From Stutzerimonas stutzeri KOS6 (GTDB taxonomy: Bacteria > Pseudomonadota > Gammaproteobacteria > Pseudomonadales > Pseudomonadaceae): a DNA stretch of 64,000 nt. Each line of letters opens with the position of its first letter. Within the stretch, counting starts at the first letter, position 1. A model generated the notes under the pieces. The model saw only the letters and a program-made list of their open reading frames with translations, did not search any database and was not told where the DNA came from. The stretch spans positions 1-64,000 of the forward strand of contig NZ_KK020679.1 in NCBI RefSeq assembly GCF_000307775.2. The letters are read 5' to 3'. The translations under genes and the position numbers were made by a program. Shown in pieces: positions 1 to 7,342 of this stretch.

Positions 1-24
1 GTTTCTTTCGGCGGTCAGCTACGC

Positions 25-762
25 TCAGGCGCTCTGGCTTATCGCCTGGAACGCAGCCTGCGCGGCGACTTCGCCGATCACCAGAATCGCCGGACTCTTG
101 AGCTTGAAGGTCAATGCATCGCGACACATGCCGGCGAGGCTGGAGCGGCATTCGCGCTGTTGTGGCAGCGAGGCGTTCTCGATCATCGCCACTGGCGTCG
201 AAGCGGCAAGGCCGCCTTCCAGCAGGCCGGCCTGCACCTGTTCCAGCTTGCTGACGCCCATATACACCACCAGCGTGGTGCCGCTTTTCGCCAGCGCATG
301 CCATTCGGGGCTGCTGTCGTCCAGAGTGTGCGCGGTGACCAGGGTGACGCCGCGGGCGACGCCGCGCTGGGTCAGCGAGATGCCGCATTGCGTGGCTCCG
401 GCCAGGCCGGCGGTGATGCCGTTCACCAGCTCGACCTCGACGCCGCGCGCCGACAGCCATTCGGCTTCTTCGCCACCGCGGCCGAAGATGCACGGATCGC
501 CCCCCTTGAGACGGACCACGCACTTGCCCTGGCGGGCGTAACGCAGCATCAGCCGGTGGATGAAGGCCTGTGGCGTGGAGCGGCAGCCGCCGCGCTTGCC
601 CACCGGGATGATGCGTGCGCTGGGGCAGTGTTCGAGCACGGCGGGGTTGACCAGGTCATCGATCATCACCACCTGCGCCTCGCCGAGCGCGCGCACGGCC
701 TTGAGGGTCAGCAGTTCCGGGTCGCCGGGGCCGGCGCCTACCAGCCAGACTTTTGCGCTCAT
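25..762 (-). CDS. cobA: Uroporphyrinogen-III C-methyltransferase (SUMT)
   Basis: Transfers two methyl groups from SAM to uroporphyrinogen III, giving precorrin-2, the branch point to siroheme. The 245-residue protein has the SUMT signature VGAGPGDPELLTLKA near its N-terminus and VRLKGGDPCIFGRGGEE at about residues 83-99, both family hallmarks. The reading frame is open further upstream, but translation is taken from the ATG at 762, which gives the normal MSAKVWLVGAGPGD start, has GAGGAT upstream, and lies 25 bases after the nitrate reductase stop. It is the last gene of nirB-nirD-nasC-cobA. The context makes sense because NirB needs siroheme. It has no CysG-like oxidase/chelatase domain, so that step must be encoded elsewhere. 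Confidence 0.95.
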   Translation of the reverse strand: MSAKVWLVGAGPGDPELLTLKAVRALGEAQVVMIDDLVNPAVLEHCPSARIIPVGKRGGCRSTPQAFIHRLMLRYARQGKCVVRLKGGDPCIFGRGGEEAEWLSARGVEVELVNGITAGLAGATQCGISLTQRGVARGVTLVTAHTLDDSSPEWHALAKSGTTLVVYMGVSKLEQVQAGLLEGGLAASTPVAMIENASLPQQRECRSSLAGMCRDALTFKLKSPAILVIGEVAAQAAFQAISQSA

Positions 763-787
763 GGGGTAATCCTCGTCGTGGTTGGCA

Positions 788-3637
788 TCAGGGATGTACG
801 CGTTCCGGCTGGCTGGCCAGCAGGCGCTTGATTTCGGGCACGCAGGAGCCGCAACTGGTGCCGCAGCCGAGTTCCTGCGTGAGTCCGGCGAGGTCGAGGC
901 CACGCTCGATGCCTGCACGGATCTTGCTCTGGCTGACGTTCATGCAATTGCACAGGGTGCGGTCAGTGCTGATTGTCGCGCCGCCAGGCGGGGCGCTGAG
1001 CGGTGCCAGCAGCCAGCGACGCAGTTCGGCGTCGGCACTGCCGCTTTCCCAGAGTCCACGCAGCCACTGCCGGGCGGCGGTTTCGCCGGCCAGGCGCAGC
1101 GCGACGATGCGACTTTCCTCGATACGCACGCGCTTGCCGACGGCGCGACGCGGGTCGTCATAGGCCATTACCGGGCCGTCGTCGAGGCCGAGCAGGCGGT
1201 CGATGGCGTCCAGCTCGGCGGCTGTTGGCGCCGCTTCCCGGGCGGCGCGGATCAGCAATGCCGAGCGCTCGCGACCGCCGAGGCTGAAGCTCGCGTAGTC
1301 GAAGGTTTCGAACAATGGCCGCAGCACCTCGAAACGCCGCTGCACATCGCCCTCCACCAGCGCGAATAACTGCCAGGGCAATTGCACCTGTTCCACCTCG
1401 ATGCCGGCGTGCTTGAGTTCCGGTTGCTTCGATAGCGGATCGACGCTGGCCAGGGTCAGTACGTTGCTGCCCAGCCCCTTGAGGAAGCGATCGCCCCAGT
1501 GCATCGGCAGGAAGGTTTGTCCGGTGCGCAGGCTGTCATCCTTCTGCACCGGGAGGATCAGGCTGCCGCGACGGCTTGTGACTTTCACCAACTGGCCGTC
1601 CAACAGGCGTCGGCTGCGCATGTCCTCGGCGTTCATGCAAAGCAGCGCTTCCTCGACATGGCCGAACAGCCTAGCCGCGGTGCCAGTGCGGCTCATGCCG
1701 TGCCACTGGTCGCGTAGGCGGCCGGTGTTGAGGGTCAACGGGTAGCGCGCCTCGCGCTTTTCCTTCGGTGCCTGGTAGTGCTCGGCGATAAAGCGCGCAC
1801 GACCATTGGCAGTGGGAAACACACCGTCGCCATACAGCCGCGCGGTGCCCTGTTGGCTGCCCGACGGGAACGGCCATTGCTGCGGACCGAGGGTGTCGAT
1901 CAGTGCATAGCTCAAGCCGCTGTAGTCCAGATCGCGGCCGTTGGTCAGCGGTTTGTACTCCTCGAACAGCGCTTCGGCATTCTCGAAGGCGAACAGGCTC
2001 GGCTCGTCGGGACGCAGGCGGCGCTCCAGGCGCCGGGCGAAATCGCAGGTGATCGCCCAGTCCGCACGGGCTTCGCCTGGGGCCGGTACGGCGCGGCGCA
2101 CGTGGCTGATACGGCGCTCGGAATTGGTTACCGTGCCTTCCTTTTCGCCCCAGCTCGCGGCTGGCAGCAGGAGATCGGCGTGGCGGCAGGTTTCGGTGGT
2201 GAAGAAGGCTTCCTGCACCACCACGAAGGGACAGGCGGCCAGCGCCTGGTGAACCTTCTGCTGGTCAGGCAGCGACTGGGCCGGATTGGTGCAGGCGATC
2301 CACAGCGCCTTGATCTTGCCTGCGCGCACGGCCTCGAACAGCTCGATGGCAGATAGTCCAGGCCGCTCGGGCAACTGCCCGACGCCCCAGTAGTCAGCCA
2401 CTTCGGCGCGGTGTTCGGCATCGGCCGCGTCGCGGTGGCCGGGCAGCAGGTTGGACAGGCTGCCGGTTTCGCGACCGCCCATGGCGTTCGGCTGGCCGGT
2501 GAGCGAGAAGGGGCCGGCACCCGGCTTGCCAATCTGCCCGGTGGCCAGGTGCAGGTTGATCAGCGCGCTGTTCTTCGCGCTGCCGGCGGTGGACTGGTTC
2601 AGCCCCATGCACCACAGGGAGAGGAAGGCTGGCGCCCCAGGATGCGCAGGAGCTGCTGCACTCGGTGCGGCCGCGTTAAAAACCGGCTCGGGATGCTCAT
2701 TTACTGCATGTAAACTCCGCTCCCTCACCGTTTTTCGCCGTGCCGCACCTTCGCTCGCGACGCTCCTGCTCGCCCTGGGTTTTCCAATCAGCCGTGCGCA
2801 GGTTTGCAGATCATCTACAGAGATGCCGCAGAGGTCGGCGACCATGGCCGGGGTGTAGTCGCGCACCAGGCTTTTCAGCGCATCGAAACCCTCGGTGTGG
2901 GCCTCGATGAAGCGGCGGTCGATCCAGCCTTCCCACATGAGTATATGCAGCAGGCCGTGGAACAGCGCGACATCGGTGCCGGGCAGGATCGGCAGGTGCA
3001 GATCGGCCAGCTCGCTGGTGTCGGTGCGTCGCGGGTCGACGACGATGATGGTCATCTCCGGCCGCTTCGCCTTGGCTTCCTCCAGGCGGCGGAACAGCAC
3101 CGGATGCGCGTAGGCCATGTTGCTGCCGGCGATCAGCAGGCAGTCGGCCTGTTCGATGTCTTCGTAGGAGCAGGGTGGGGCATCGGCTCCGAGACTGCGC
3201 TTGTAGCCGACCACCGCCGAGGACATGCACAGCCGCGAGTTGGAGTCCAGGTTGTTGGTGCCGACCAGGGCGCGTGCCAGCTTGTTGAAGGCGTAGTAGT
3301 CCTCGGTCAGCAACTGGCCGGAGACGTAGAAGGCGACGCTGTCGGGGCCGTGCTCGCGGATGGTTTCGGCGAATACGTTGGCGGCATGTTCCAGCGCGCT
3401 GTCCCAGTCGGTGCGAGTGCGGGCCAGGCCCTTGCCCAGGCGCAGTTCGGGGTAGAGCGCGCGGGCATCGAGGTCGCCGGTCAGGTGCAGGGTCGAGCCC
3501 TTGCTGCAGAGCTTGCCGTGGTTGGCCGGATGGCTTGGGTCGCCGGCCACGTCGAGGATGCGTTCGCCGTCGTGCTCGATCAGCACGCCACAGCCGACAC
3601 CGCAATAGCAGCAGGTCGAGGCGGTTGTCATACGCAT
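788..3637 (-). CDS. nasC: Assimilatory nitrate reductase, catalytic subunit, carrying an in-frame insert
   Basis: Cytoplasmic molybdoenzyme reducing nitrate to nitrite. The N-terminus has the [4Fe-4S] cysteines (CCYCGVGCGV, then GKLCSKG), followed by the Mo-bis-MGD domains with the conserved stretch SLWCMGLNQSTAG and GQPNAMGGRE. The C-terminus carries a BFD-like [2Fe-2S] domain (CNCMNVSQSK, then CGTSCGSC). At 949 residues it is longer than expected because 48 codons (2636-2779) interrupt the family sequence between LIGK and APAFLSL. Removing exactly those 144 bases restores a normal LIGKAPAFLSLWC join, so the insert is probably a recently acquired element. Whether the enzyme tolerates it is not visible. 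Third gene of the nirBD-nasC-cobA unit. Symbols for this gene vary between species (nasA, nasB, nasC). Confidence 0.93.
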   Translation of the reverse strand: MRMTTASTCCYCGVGCGVLIEHDGERILDVAGDPSHPANHGKLCSKGSTLHLTGDLDARALYPELRLGKGLARTRTDWDSALEHAANVFAETIREHGPDSVAFYVSGQLLTEDYYAFNKLARALVGTNNLDSNSRLCMSSAVVGYKRSLGADAPPCSYEDIEQADCLLIAGSNMAYAHPVLFRRLEEAKAKRPEMTIIVVDPRRTDTSELADLHLPILPGTDVALFHGLLHILMWEGWIDRRFIEAHTEGFDALKSLVRDYTPAMVADLCGISVDDLQTCARLIGKPRASRSVASEGAARRKTVRERSLHAVNEHPEPVFNAAAPSAAAPAHPGAPAFLSLWCMGLNQSTAGSAKNSALINLHLATGQIGKPGAGPFSLTGQPNAMGGRETGSLSNLLPGHRDAADAEHRAEVADYWGVGQLPERPGLSAIELFEAVRAGKIKALWIACTNPAQSLPDQQKVHQALAACPFVVVQEAFFTTETCRHADLLLPAASWGEKEGTVTNSERRISHVRRAVPAPGEARADWAITCDFARRLERRLRPDEPSLFAFENAEALFEEYKPLTNGRDLDYSGLSYALIDTLGPQQWPFPSGSQQGTARLYGDGVFPTANGRARFIAEHYQAPKEKREARYPLTLNTGRLRDQWHGMSRTGTAARLFGHVEEALLCMNAEDMRSRRLLDGQLVKVTSRRGSLILPVQKDDSLRTGQTFLPMHWGDRFLKGLGSNVLTLASVDPLSKQPELKHAGIEVEQVQLPWQLFALVEGDVQRRFEVLRPLFETFDYASFSLGGRERSALLIRAAREAAPTAAELDAIDRLLGLDDGPVMAYDDPRRAVGKRVRIEESRIVALRLAGETAARQWLRGLWESGSADAELRRWLLAPLSAPPGGATISTDRTLCNCMNVSQSKIRAGIERGLDLAGLTQELGCGTSCGSCVPEIKRLLASQPERVHP
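2636..2779 (-). mobile_element. 144-bp MITE-like element inserted in frame in nasC
   Basis: The element is bounded by imperfect 18-bp terminal inverted repeats, 2636-2653 and 2762-2779, which match at 15 of 18 positions. It contains a short internal imperfect palindrome TTTACATGCAGTAAA (about 2700-2714, read on the minus strand). Its length is a multiple of three and it has no stop in the nasC frame, so it adds 48 low-complexity residues rich in Ala, Arg and Pro. No clear target duplication is seen. It encodes no transposase and would depend on one in trans. The boundaries are supported by the protein: deletion joins LIGK to APAFLSL as expected for the family. No second copy was noticed in this window. 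Confidence 0.75.
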
Positions 3638-3673
3638 GGCGTCGTCTCCTGGAAAATTTCGTCGGGTTCGGCT

Positions 3674-3745
3674 GTAGGGTGGGCTTCAGCCCACCGGTCG
3701 ACAGGCTTTCGCCACGAGTGGCTCGGTGGGCGGAAGCCCACCCTG
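3674..3745. repeat. REP doublet (REPIN-like) between nirD and nasC
   Basis: Two short hairpins in opposite orientation, GGTGGGC-ttca-GCCCACC and GGTGGGC-ggaa-GCCCACC, flank about 26 bases. The outer 23-base arms (3674-3696 and 3723-3745) match as inverted repeats at 21 positions. This is the form of a repetitive extragenic palindromic doublet as mobilised by RAYT transposases in Pseudomonas. It occupies most of the 117-base gap between nirD and nasC, so in the mRNA it could shield the upstream nirBD message or reduce readthrough. No RAYT gene is present in the window. Confidence 0.75.
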
Positions 3746-3754
3746 CGGGCAGTC

Positions 3755-4084
3755 CTACGCCGCACATTCTTTGCGCGCATTCAGCGCCAGCAGTACGCGA
3801 CCGTTCTCGATGCGCGCCTCGTGGCGATGGGCGCAGCCGACGTCGGGGGCCAGGGCTTCGCCGCTGGCCAGATCGATCTGCCAGTTGTGCAGCGGGCAGG
3901 CGACCTGCTTGCCGTAGACGATCCCCTGCGAGAGCGGGCCGCCCTTGTGTGGGCAGCGGTCGTCTAGAGCGAAGATCCGATCGTCAGAGGTGCGGAAGAT
4001 CGCGATATCGCCCTTGGGGCCGGCAACGATGCGCGAGCCGAGCGGGTTGATTTCATCCAGTGCGCAGATGTCGAGCCAGTTCAT
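3755..4084 (-). CDS. nirD: Nitrite reductase small subunit, Rieske type
   Basis: Small subunit of the assimilatory NAD(P)H nitrite reductase, working with NirB. The 109-residue protein is a single Rieske-like domain and keeps both ligand pairs, CPH in DRCPHKGGPLSQG and CPLH in VACPLHNWQID, so it should hold a [2Fe-2S] cluster. Some NirD proteins, such as that of E. coli, have lost these ligands. It starts 24 bases after the nirB stop, consistent with translation from the same transcript. It ends in TAG just before the REP doublet. Confidence 0.95.
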   Translation of the reverse strand: MNWLDICALDEINPLGSRIVAGPKGDIAIFRTSDDRIFALDDRCPHKGGPLSQGIVYGKQVACPLHNWQIDLASGEALAPDVGCAHRHEARIENGRVLLALNARKECAA

Positions 4085-4108
4085 GCGGTGTCTCTCCAGA
4101 TAAAATTC

Positions 4109-6559
4109 TCAGGCGTTTTCCAGCTGCTTGACGGCGATGCGCTCGAATTCCTTCTTTAGCTGCGGCTTGGAAAGCTGCTCCTGCCACGGGTCCTGCTCGA
4201 AGGAGAGCGAGAACAGCAACCGCTGGTGCAGCGCCTTGCGCCGCTCGGCATCGTTCAGCACGGCCTGTTTGATGTGATCCATGCCGACGCGCTGCAGGTA
4301 GTGCACGGTGCGTTCGAGGTAGAAGGCTTCCTCGCGGTAGAGCTGGAGGAACGCCAGGCTGTACTCCATGACGTCCTCGGCGTTCTTCACCTTGACGAAG
4401 AACTCGCCGGCCTCGGTCTTGATGCCGCCGTTGCCGCCGATGTACAGCTCCCAGCCGGAGTCCACGCCGATGATGCCGACATCCTTGATGCCGGATTCGG
4501 CGCAATTGCGCGGGCAGCCGGAGACGGCCAGCTTGACCTTGTGCGGCGACCACATGTTGAACAGGGCGTGCTCCAGGTCGATGCCCATCTGCGTCGAGTT
4601 CTGCGTACCGAAGCGGCAGAACTCGCTGCCGACGCAGGTCTTCACGGTGCGGATGGACTTGCCGTAGGCGTGGCCGGAGGGCATATCCAGGTCTTTCCAG
4701 ACGCCGGGCAGGTCTTCCTTGCGGATGCCCAGCAGGTCGATGCGCTGGCCACCGGTGACCTTGACCATGGGCACCTGGTACTTGTCCGCCACGTCGGCGA
4801 TGCGCCGCAATTCGGCGGCGTTGGTGACGCCGCCCCACATCCGTGGCACCACGGAGTAGGTGCCATCCTTCTGGATGTTGGCGTGGGCGCGTTCATTGAT
4901 GAAGCGCGACTGCGGATCGTCCTTGGCCTCGCCCGGCCAGGTGGAGATCAGGTAGTAGTTCAGCGCCGGGCGGCAGGTGGCGCAGCCGTTCGGCGTGCGC
5001 CATTCCATGAAGGCCATGGCCGCGGGAATGCTGGTCAGGTGGTGCTCGCGAATGGCCTTGCGCACCTGGCCGTGGTTGAGGTCGCTGCAACCGCAGATGG
5101 CCTTCTCGCTCTTCGGTTTGACGTCGGCAGCGCCGCCCACAGTGTTGATCAGGATTTGTTCGACCAGTCCGGTACAGGAGCCGCAGGAACTGGCGGCCTT
5201 GGTGTGCTTCTTCACCTCGTCCACTGAGAACAGCCCGTGCTCCTGGATCGCCTTGACGATGGTGCCCTTGCACACGCCGTTGCAGCCGCAGACTTCCATG
5301 TCGTCGGGCATCGACATGGCCTTGCTCTGGCCCTGATGGCCGGCGTCGCCGATGGCGTTTTCTCCGAACATGAGATGGTCGCGGATCTGCGCGACGTTCT
5401 GCCCCTCGCGGACTTGGCGGAAGTACCAACCGCCGTCGGCGGTGTCGCCGTACAGACAGGCGCCGACCAGCACGTCGTCCTTGATCACCAGCTTCTTGTA
5501 GACGCCGCCGATGGGGTCGGAAAGGGTGATGGTTTCGGTTCCCTCGCCACCGATGAAGTCGCCAGCGGAGAACAGGTCGATGCCGGTGACCTTGAGCTTG
5601 GTCGAGGTCACCGAGCCGAGATAGCGGGAGAAGCCGAGCATGGCCAGGTGGTTGGCGCAGACCTTGGCCTGTTCGAACAGCGGTGCGACGAGGCCGTAGG
5701 CGGTGCCGCGGTGGTTGGCGCATTCGCCGACGGCGTAGATGCGCGGGTCATAGGTCTGCAGGGTGTCGTTGACCAGGATGCCGCGGTTGCAGGGGATGCC
5801 GGCCTGCTCGGCCAGTTTGCTGTTGGGGCGGATGCCGGCGGCCATCACCACCAGGTCTGCGGGGATCACCTCACCGTCCTTGAACTTGACCGCGCAGACA
5901 CGGCCTTCGCCGTTGTCGAGCAGTTCGGCGGTGTGCTTGGGCAGGAGAAACTTCAGGCCGCGGCTTTCCAGCGCGCTCTGCAGCAGTGTGCCAGCGGTCT
6001 TGTCCAGCTGGCGCTCCATCAGCCAGTCACCGATGTGCACCACGGTCACGTCCATGCCACGTAGCTTGAGGCCGTTGGCCGCCTCCAGGCCGAGCAGGCC
6101 GCCGCCGATGACCACTGCATGCTTGTGGGTCTTGGCGGTTTCCATCATCACCTGGGTGTCGGCGATGTCGCGGTAGCCGATCACGCCCTGCAGGTCGTTA
6201 CCGGGAATCGGCAGGATGAATGGGTTGGAGCCGGTGGCGATGAGCAGCCGGTCATATTCCGCCTCGGTGCCATCATCGGCAATGACCCGGCGCCGGGCGC
6301 GGTCGATCTTCACCACCTTGCGGTTGAGCATCAGGCGGATGTCATTCTCGGCATACCAGTTCAGGTCGTTGAGCACGATCTCTTCGAACTGCTGTTCGCC
6401 GGCCAGCACGGGGGAGAGCAGGATGCGGTTGTAGTTCGGGTGCGGTTCGGCACCGAACACCGTGATTTCGTAGAGCTCGTTGGTGAGCTTGAGCAGCTCT
6501 TCCAGCGTACGCACGCCGGCCATGCCGTTGCCGATCATCACCAGTTTGAGTTTCTTCAT
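4109..6559 (-). CDS. nirB: Assimilatory nitrite reductase large subunit
   Basis: Reduces nitrite to ammonium with NAD(P)H in the cytoplasm. The 816-residue protein begins with an FAD/NAD-binding pyridine nucleotide-disulfide oxidoreductase module (VMIGNGMAGVRTLEEL; second dinucleotide fold AVVIGGGLLGLEAANGL). Two BFD-like [2Fe-2S] segments follow (CGCNGVCKG with CGSC, and CGCSDL with CATC). The C-terminal siroheme/[4Fe-4S] domain has the ligands TCVGSEFC and CPRNC. Start chosen at 6559 because it gives the usual MKKLKLVMIGNG and has GGAG upstream; the frame is open for another 23 codons. It heads the nirB-nirD-nasC-cobA unit and is preceded by a long regulatory leader. Confidence 0.97.
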   Translation of the reverse strand: MKKLKLVMIGNGMAGVRTLEELLKLTNELYEITVFGAEPHPNYNRILLSPVLAGEQQFEEIVLNDLNWYAENDIRLMLNRKVVKIDRARRRVIADDGTEAEYDRLLIATGSNPFILPIPGNDLQGVIGYRDIADTQVMMETAKTHKHAVVIGGGLLGLEAANGLKLRGMDVTVVHIGDWLMERQLDKTAGTLLQSALESRGLKFLLPKHTAELLDNGEGRVCAVKFKDGEVIPADLVVMAAGIRPNSKLAEQAGIPCNRGILVNDTLQTYDPRIYAVGECANHRGTAYGLVAPLFEQAKVCANHLAMLGFSRYLGSVTSTKLKVTGIDLFSAGDFIGGEGTETITLSDPIGGVYKKLVIKDDVLVGACLYGDTADGGWYFRQVREGQNVAQIRDHLMFGENAIGDAGHQGQSKAMSMPDDMEVCGCNGVCKGTIVKAIQEHGLFSVDEVKKHTKAASSCGSCTGLVEQILINTVGGAADVKPKSEKAICGCSDLNHGQVRKAIREHHLTSIPAAMAFMEWRTPNGCATCRPALNYYLISTWPGEAKDDPQSRFINERAHANIQKDGTYSVVPRMWGGVTNAAELRRIADVADKYQVPMVKVTGGQRIDLLGIRKEDLPGVWKDLDMPSGHAYGKSIRTVKTCVGSEFCRFGTQNSTQMGIDLEHALFNMWSPHKVKLAVSGCPRNCAESGIKDVGIIGVDSGWELYIGGNGGIKTEAGEFFVKVKNAEDVMEYSLAFLQLYREEAFYLERTVHYLQRVGMDHIKQAVLNDAERRKALHQRLLFSLSFEQDPWQEQLSKPQLKKEFERIAVKQLENA

Positions 6560-6611
6560 GCCCGTTCTCCGCGCCAAAACGTCCCGCCTGGCCAGTGCAA
6601 AATTTTCACAA

Positions 6612-6649
6612 CAAAAAAGGCGTCCCACTGGTTACCCAGTGAGGACGCC
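6612..6649 (-). terminator. Leader terminator upstream of nirB (antitermination target)
   Basis: On the minus strand, GGCGTCC pairs with GGACGCC around an inner CACTGG/CCAGTG stem, immediately followed by six T residues. It lies in the nirB leader, upstream of the first gene, so it must be read through for expression. Its 5' arm overlaps the second hexaloop hairpin at 6642-6657, the usual arrangement of ANTAR-controlled antitermination. Confidence 0.88.
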
Positions 6650-6676
6650 TTTGTCCCGTGTCCCGCTCTCTCGGGA
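6642..6676 (-). promoter_or_regulatory. Dual hexaloop ANTAR-responsive RNA in the nirB leader
   Basis: Two adjacent short hairpins on the transcript have six-base loops fitting AxxGxx. P1 is TCCCG-[AGAGAG]-CGGGA (6661-6676). P2 is GGGAC-[AAAGGC]-GTCCT (6642-6657). The spacer is four bases. P2 and the following terminator share sequence and cannot form together. This is the arrangement bound by ANTAR-domain antiterminators, and the nasT gene at 12303-12881 encodes such a protein. Prediction: with nitrate, NasT stabilises P1-P2 and transcription proceeds into nirB. Confidence 0.82.
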
Positions 6677-6729
6677 AACCTGCCGCTCCACGTTGAGGGT
6701 CAGGTCGTATGTTCTGTCGCCTTTTGCTT

Positions 6730-6746
6730 AGCAGAAGCTGTGCCAA
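6730..6746 (-). promoter_or_regulatory. Sigma-54-like promoter of nirB-nirD-nasC-cobA
   Basis: The minus strand reads TTGGCAC-AGCTT-CTGCT, with GG and GC separated by ten bases as required for the -24/-12 elements bound by RpoN. One base departs from the TTGCW -12 consensus. Transcription would start near 6719, giving a leader of roughly 40 bases before the first regulatory hairpin. RpoN dependence fits nitrogen control of nitrate assimilation. Confidence 0.75.
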
Positions 6747-7030
6747 CTTGGCAAAACGCCTGCTTCCCATGGTTTGTGCGCGGTCCTTCCGCAAGATAGG
6801 CCGCTGTGTTGCACCGTTATGCGGCCGCGCGCGCTGTCATGGTGCAGCTGGGGCGAATATTGTCGATTGACAGTTGGCGGTCGGCTTCCTAAAGTTTCGC
6901 CCATGCGCCGATTTAGTCAGCTACTTGCGGGGCGCCTGGAGCCGATGGCTTCGAAATACCGCTAAAGCGCTGGTTCCGGTGTCGCCTCTCACCGCTGCCC
7001 AGCGGAATCCTCGAGGCGGAAGTTGAATCA
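6747..7030. other. Intergenic region upstream of the nirB promoter
   Basis: This divergent spacer holds no gene that I can support. It should contain the activator sites for the nirB promoter. TGCACC (6810-6815) and GGTGCA (6841-6846) resemble NtrC half-sites, but they are about 25 bases apart rather than about five, so they do not form a standard site. Confidence 0.4.
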
Positions 7031-7339
7031 ATGAACGCAAAGCACGCACAGTTGCGCCTGGCCCCGATCACCAGCGGCCTGCACCCCAGCAATCCGAAAA
7101 TCCTGCTGGGTGGTACTCACCAACCATCCCTGTTGCGCTACCTCGAAGGTTGGCCGCGACGTCATCGCAAATCCCACGCCTTGCTTATCCAGTTCGCCAC
7201 GGCCGACGAGTCGCTGGCACGTTTCGCCACCGACAGCTTCGATCTGGCGGTGATTCAGGCACCGACCGCCGAGCGCCTGGAAGAATGCGTGCGCGAGCTG
7301 ACCCGGGTGGCGCGCCAAGGGCTTATTACCCGTCGCTGA
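7031..7339 (+). CDS. Small protein resembling the end of a SAM methyltransferase fold
   Basis: A 102-residue protein of unknown function, divergent from nirB and convergent with the kinase gene, whose stop lies three bases away. The C-terminal half (ATDSFDLAVIQAPTAERLEE, then LTRVARQGLITRR) resembles the region of class I methyltransferases that follows the SAM-binding motif, but the glycine-rich motif I is missing. It could be a degenerate or highly reduced methyltransferase-like protein. GGCGGAAG precedes the ATG. Codon use looks like that of its neighbours, which supports a real gene. No role in nitrate assimilation can be derived from the sequence. Confidence 0.65.
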   Translation: MNAKHAQLRLAPITSGLHPSNPKILLGGTHQPSLLRYLEGWPRRHRKSHALLIQFATADESLARFATDSFDLAVIQAPTAERLEECVRELTRVARQGLITRR

Positions 7340-7342
7340 GCG

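Noticed and set aside
2804..3967. Plus-strand open frame of 387 codons across nasC and nirD
   Set aside because: It runs antisense to two well-supported genes and through the REP doublet, and its product resembles nothing known.
6810..6846. Pair of NtrC half-sites upstream of nirB
   Set aside because: TGCACC and GGTGCA are separated by about 25 bases, far more than in a functional site; only noted as isolated half-sites.
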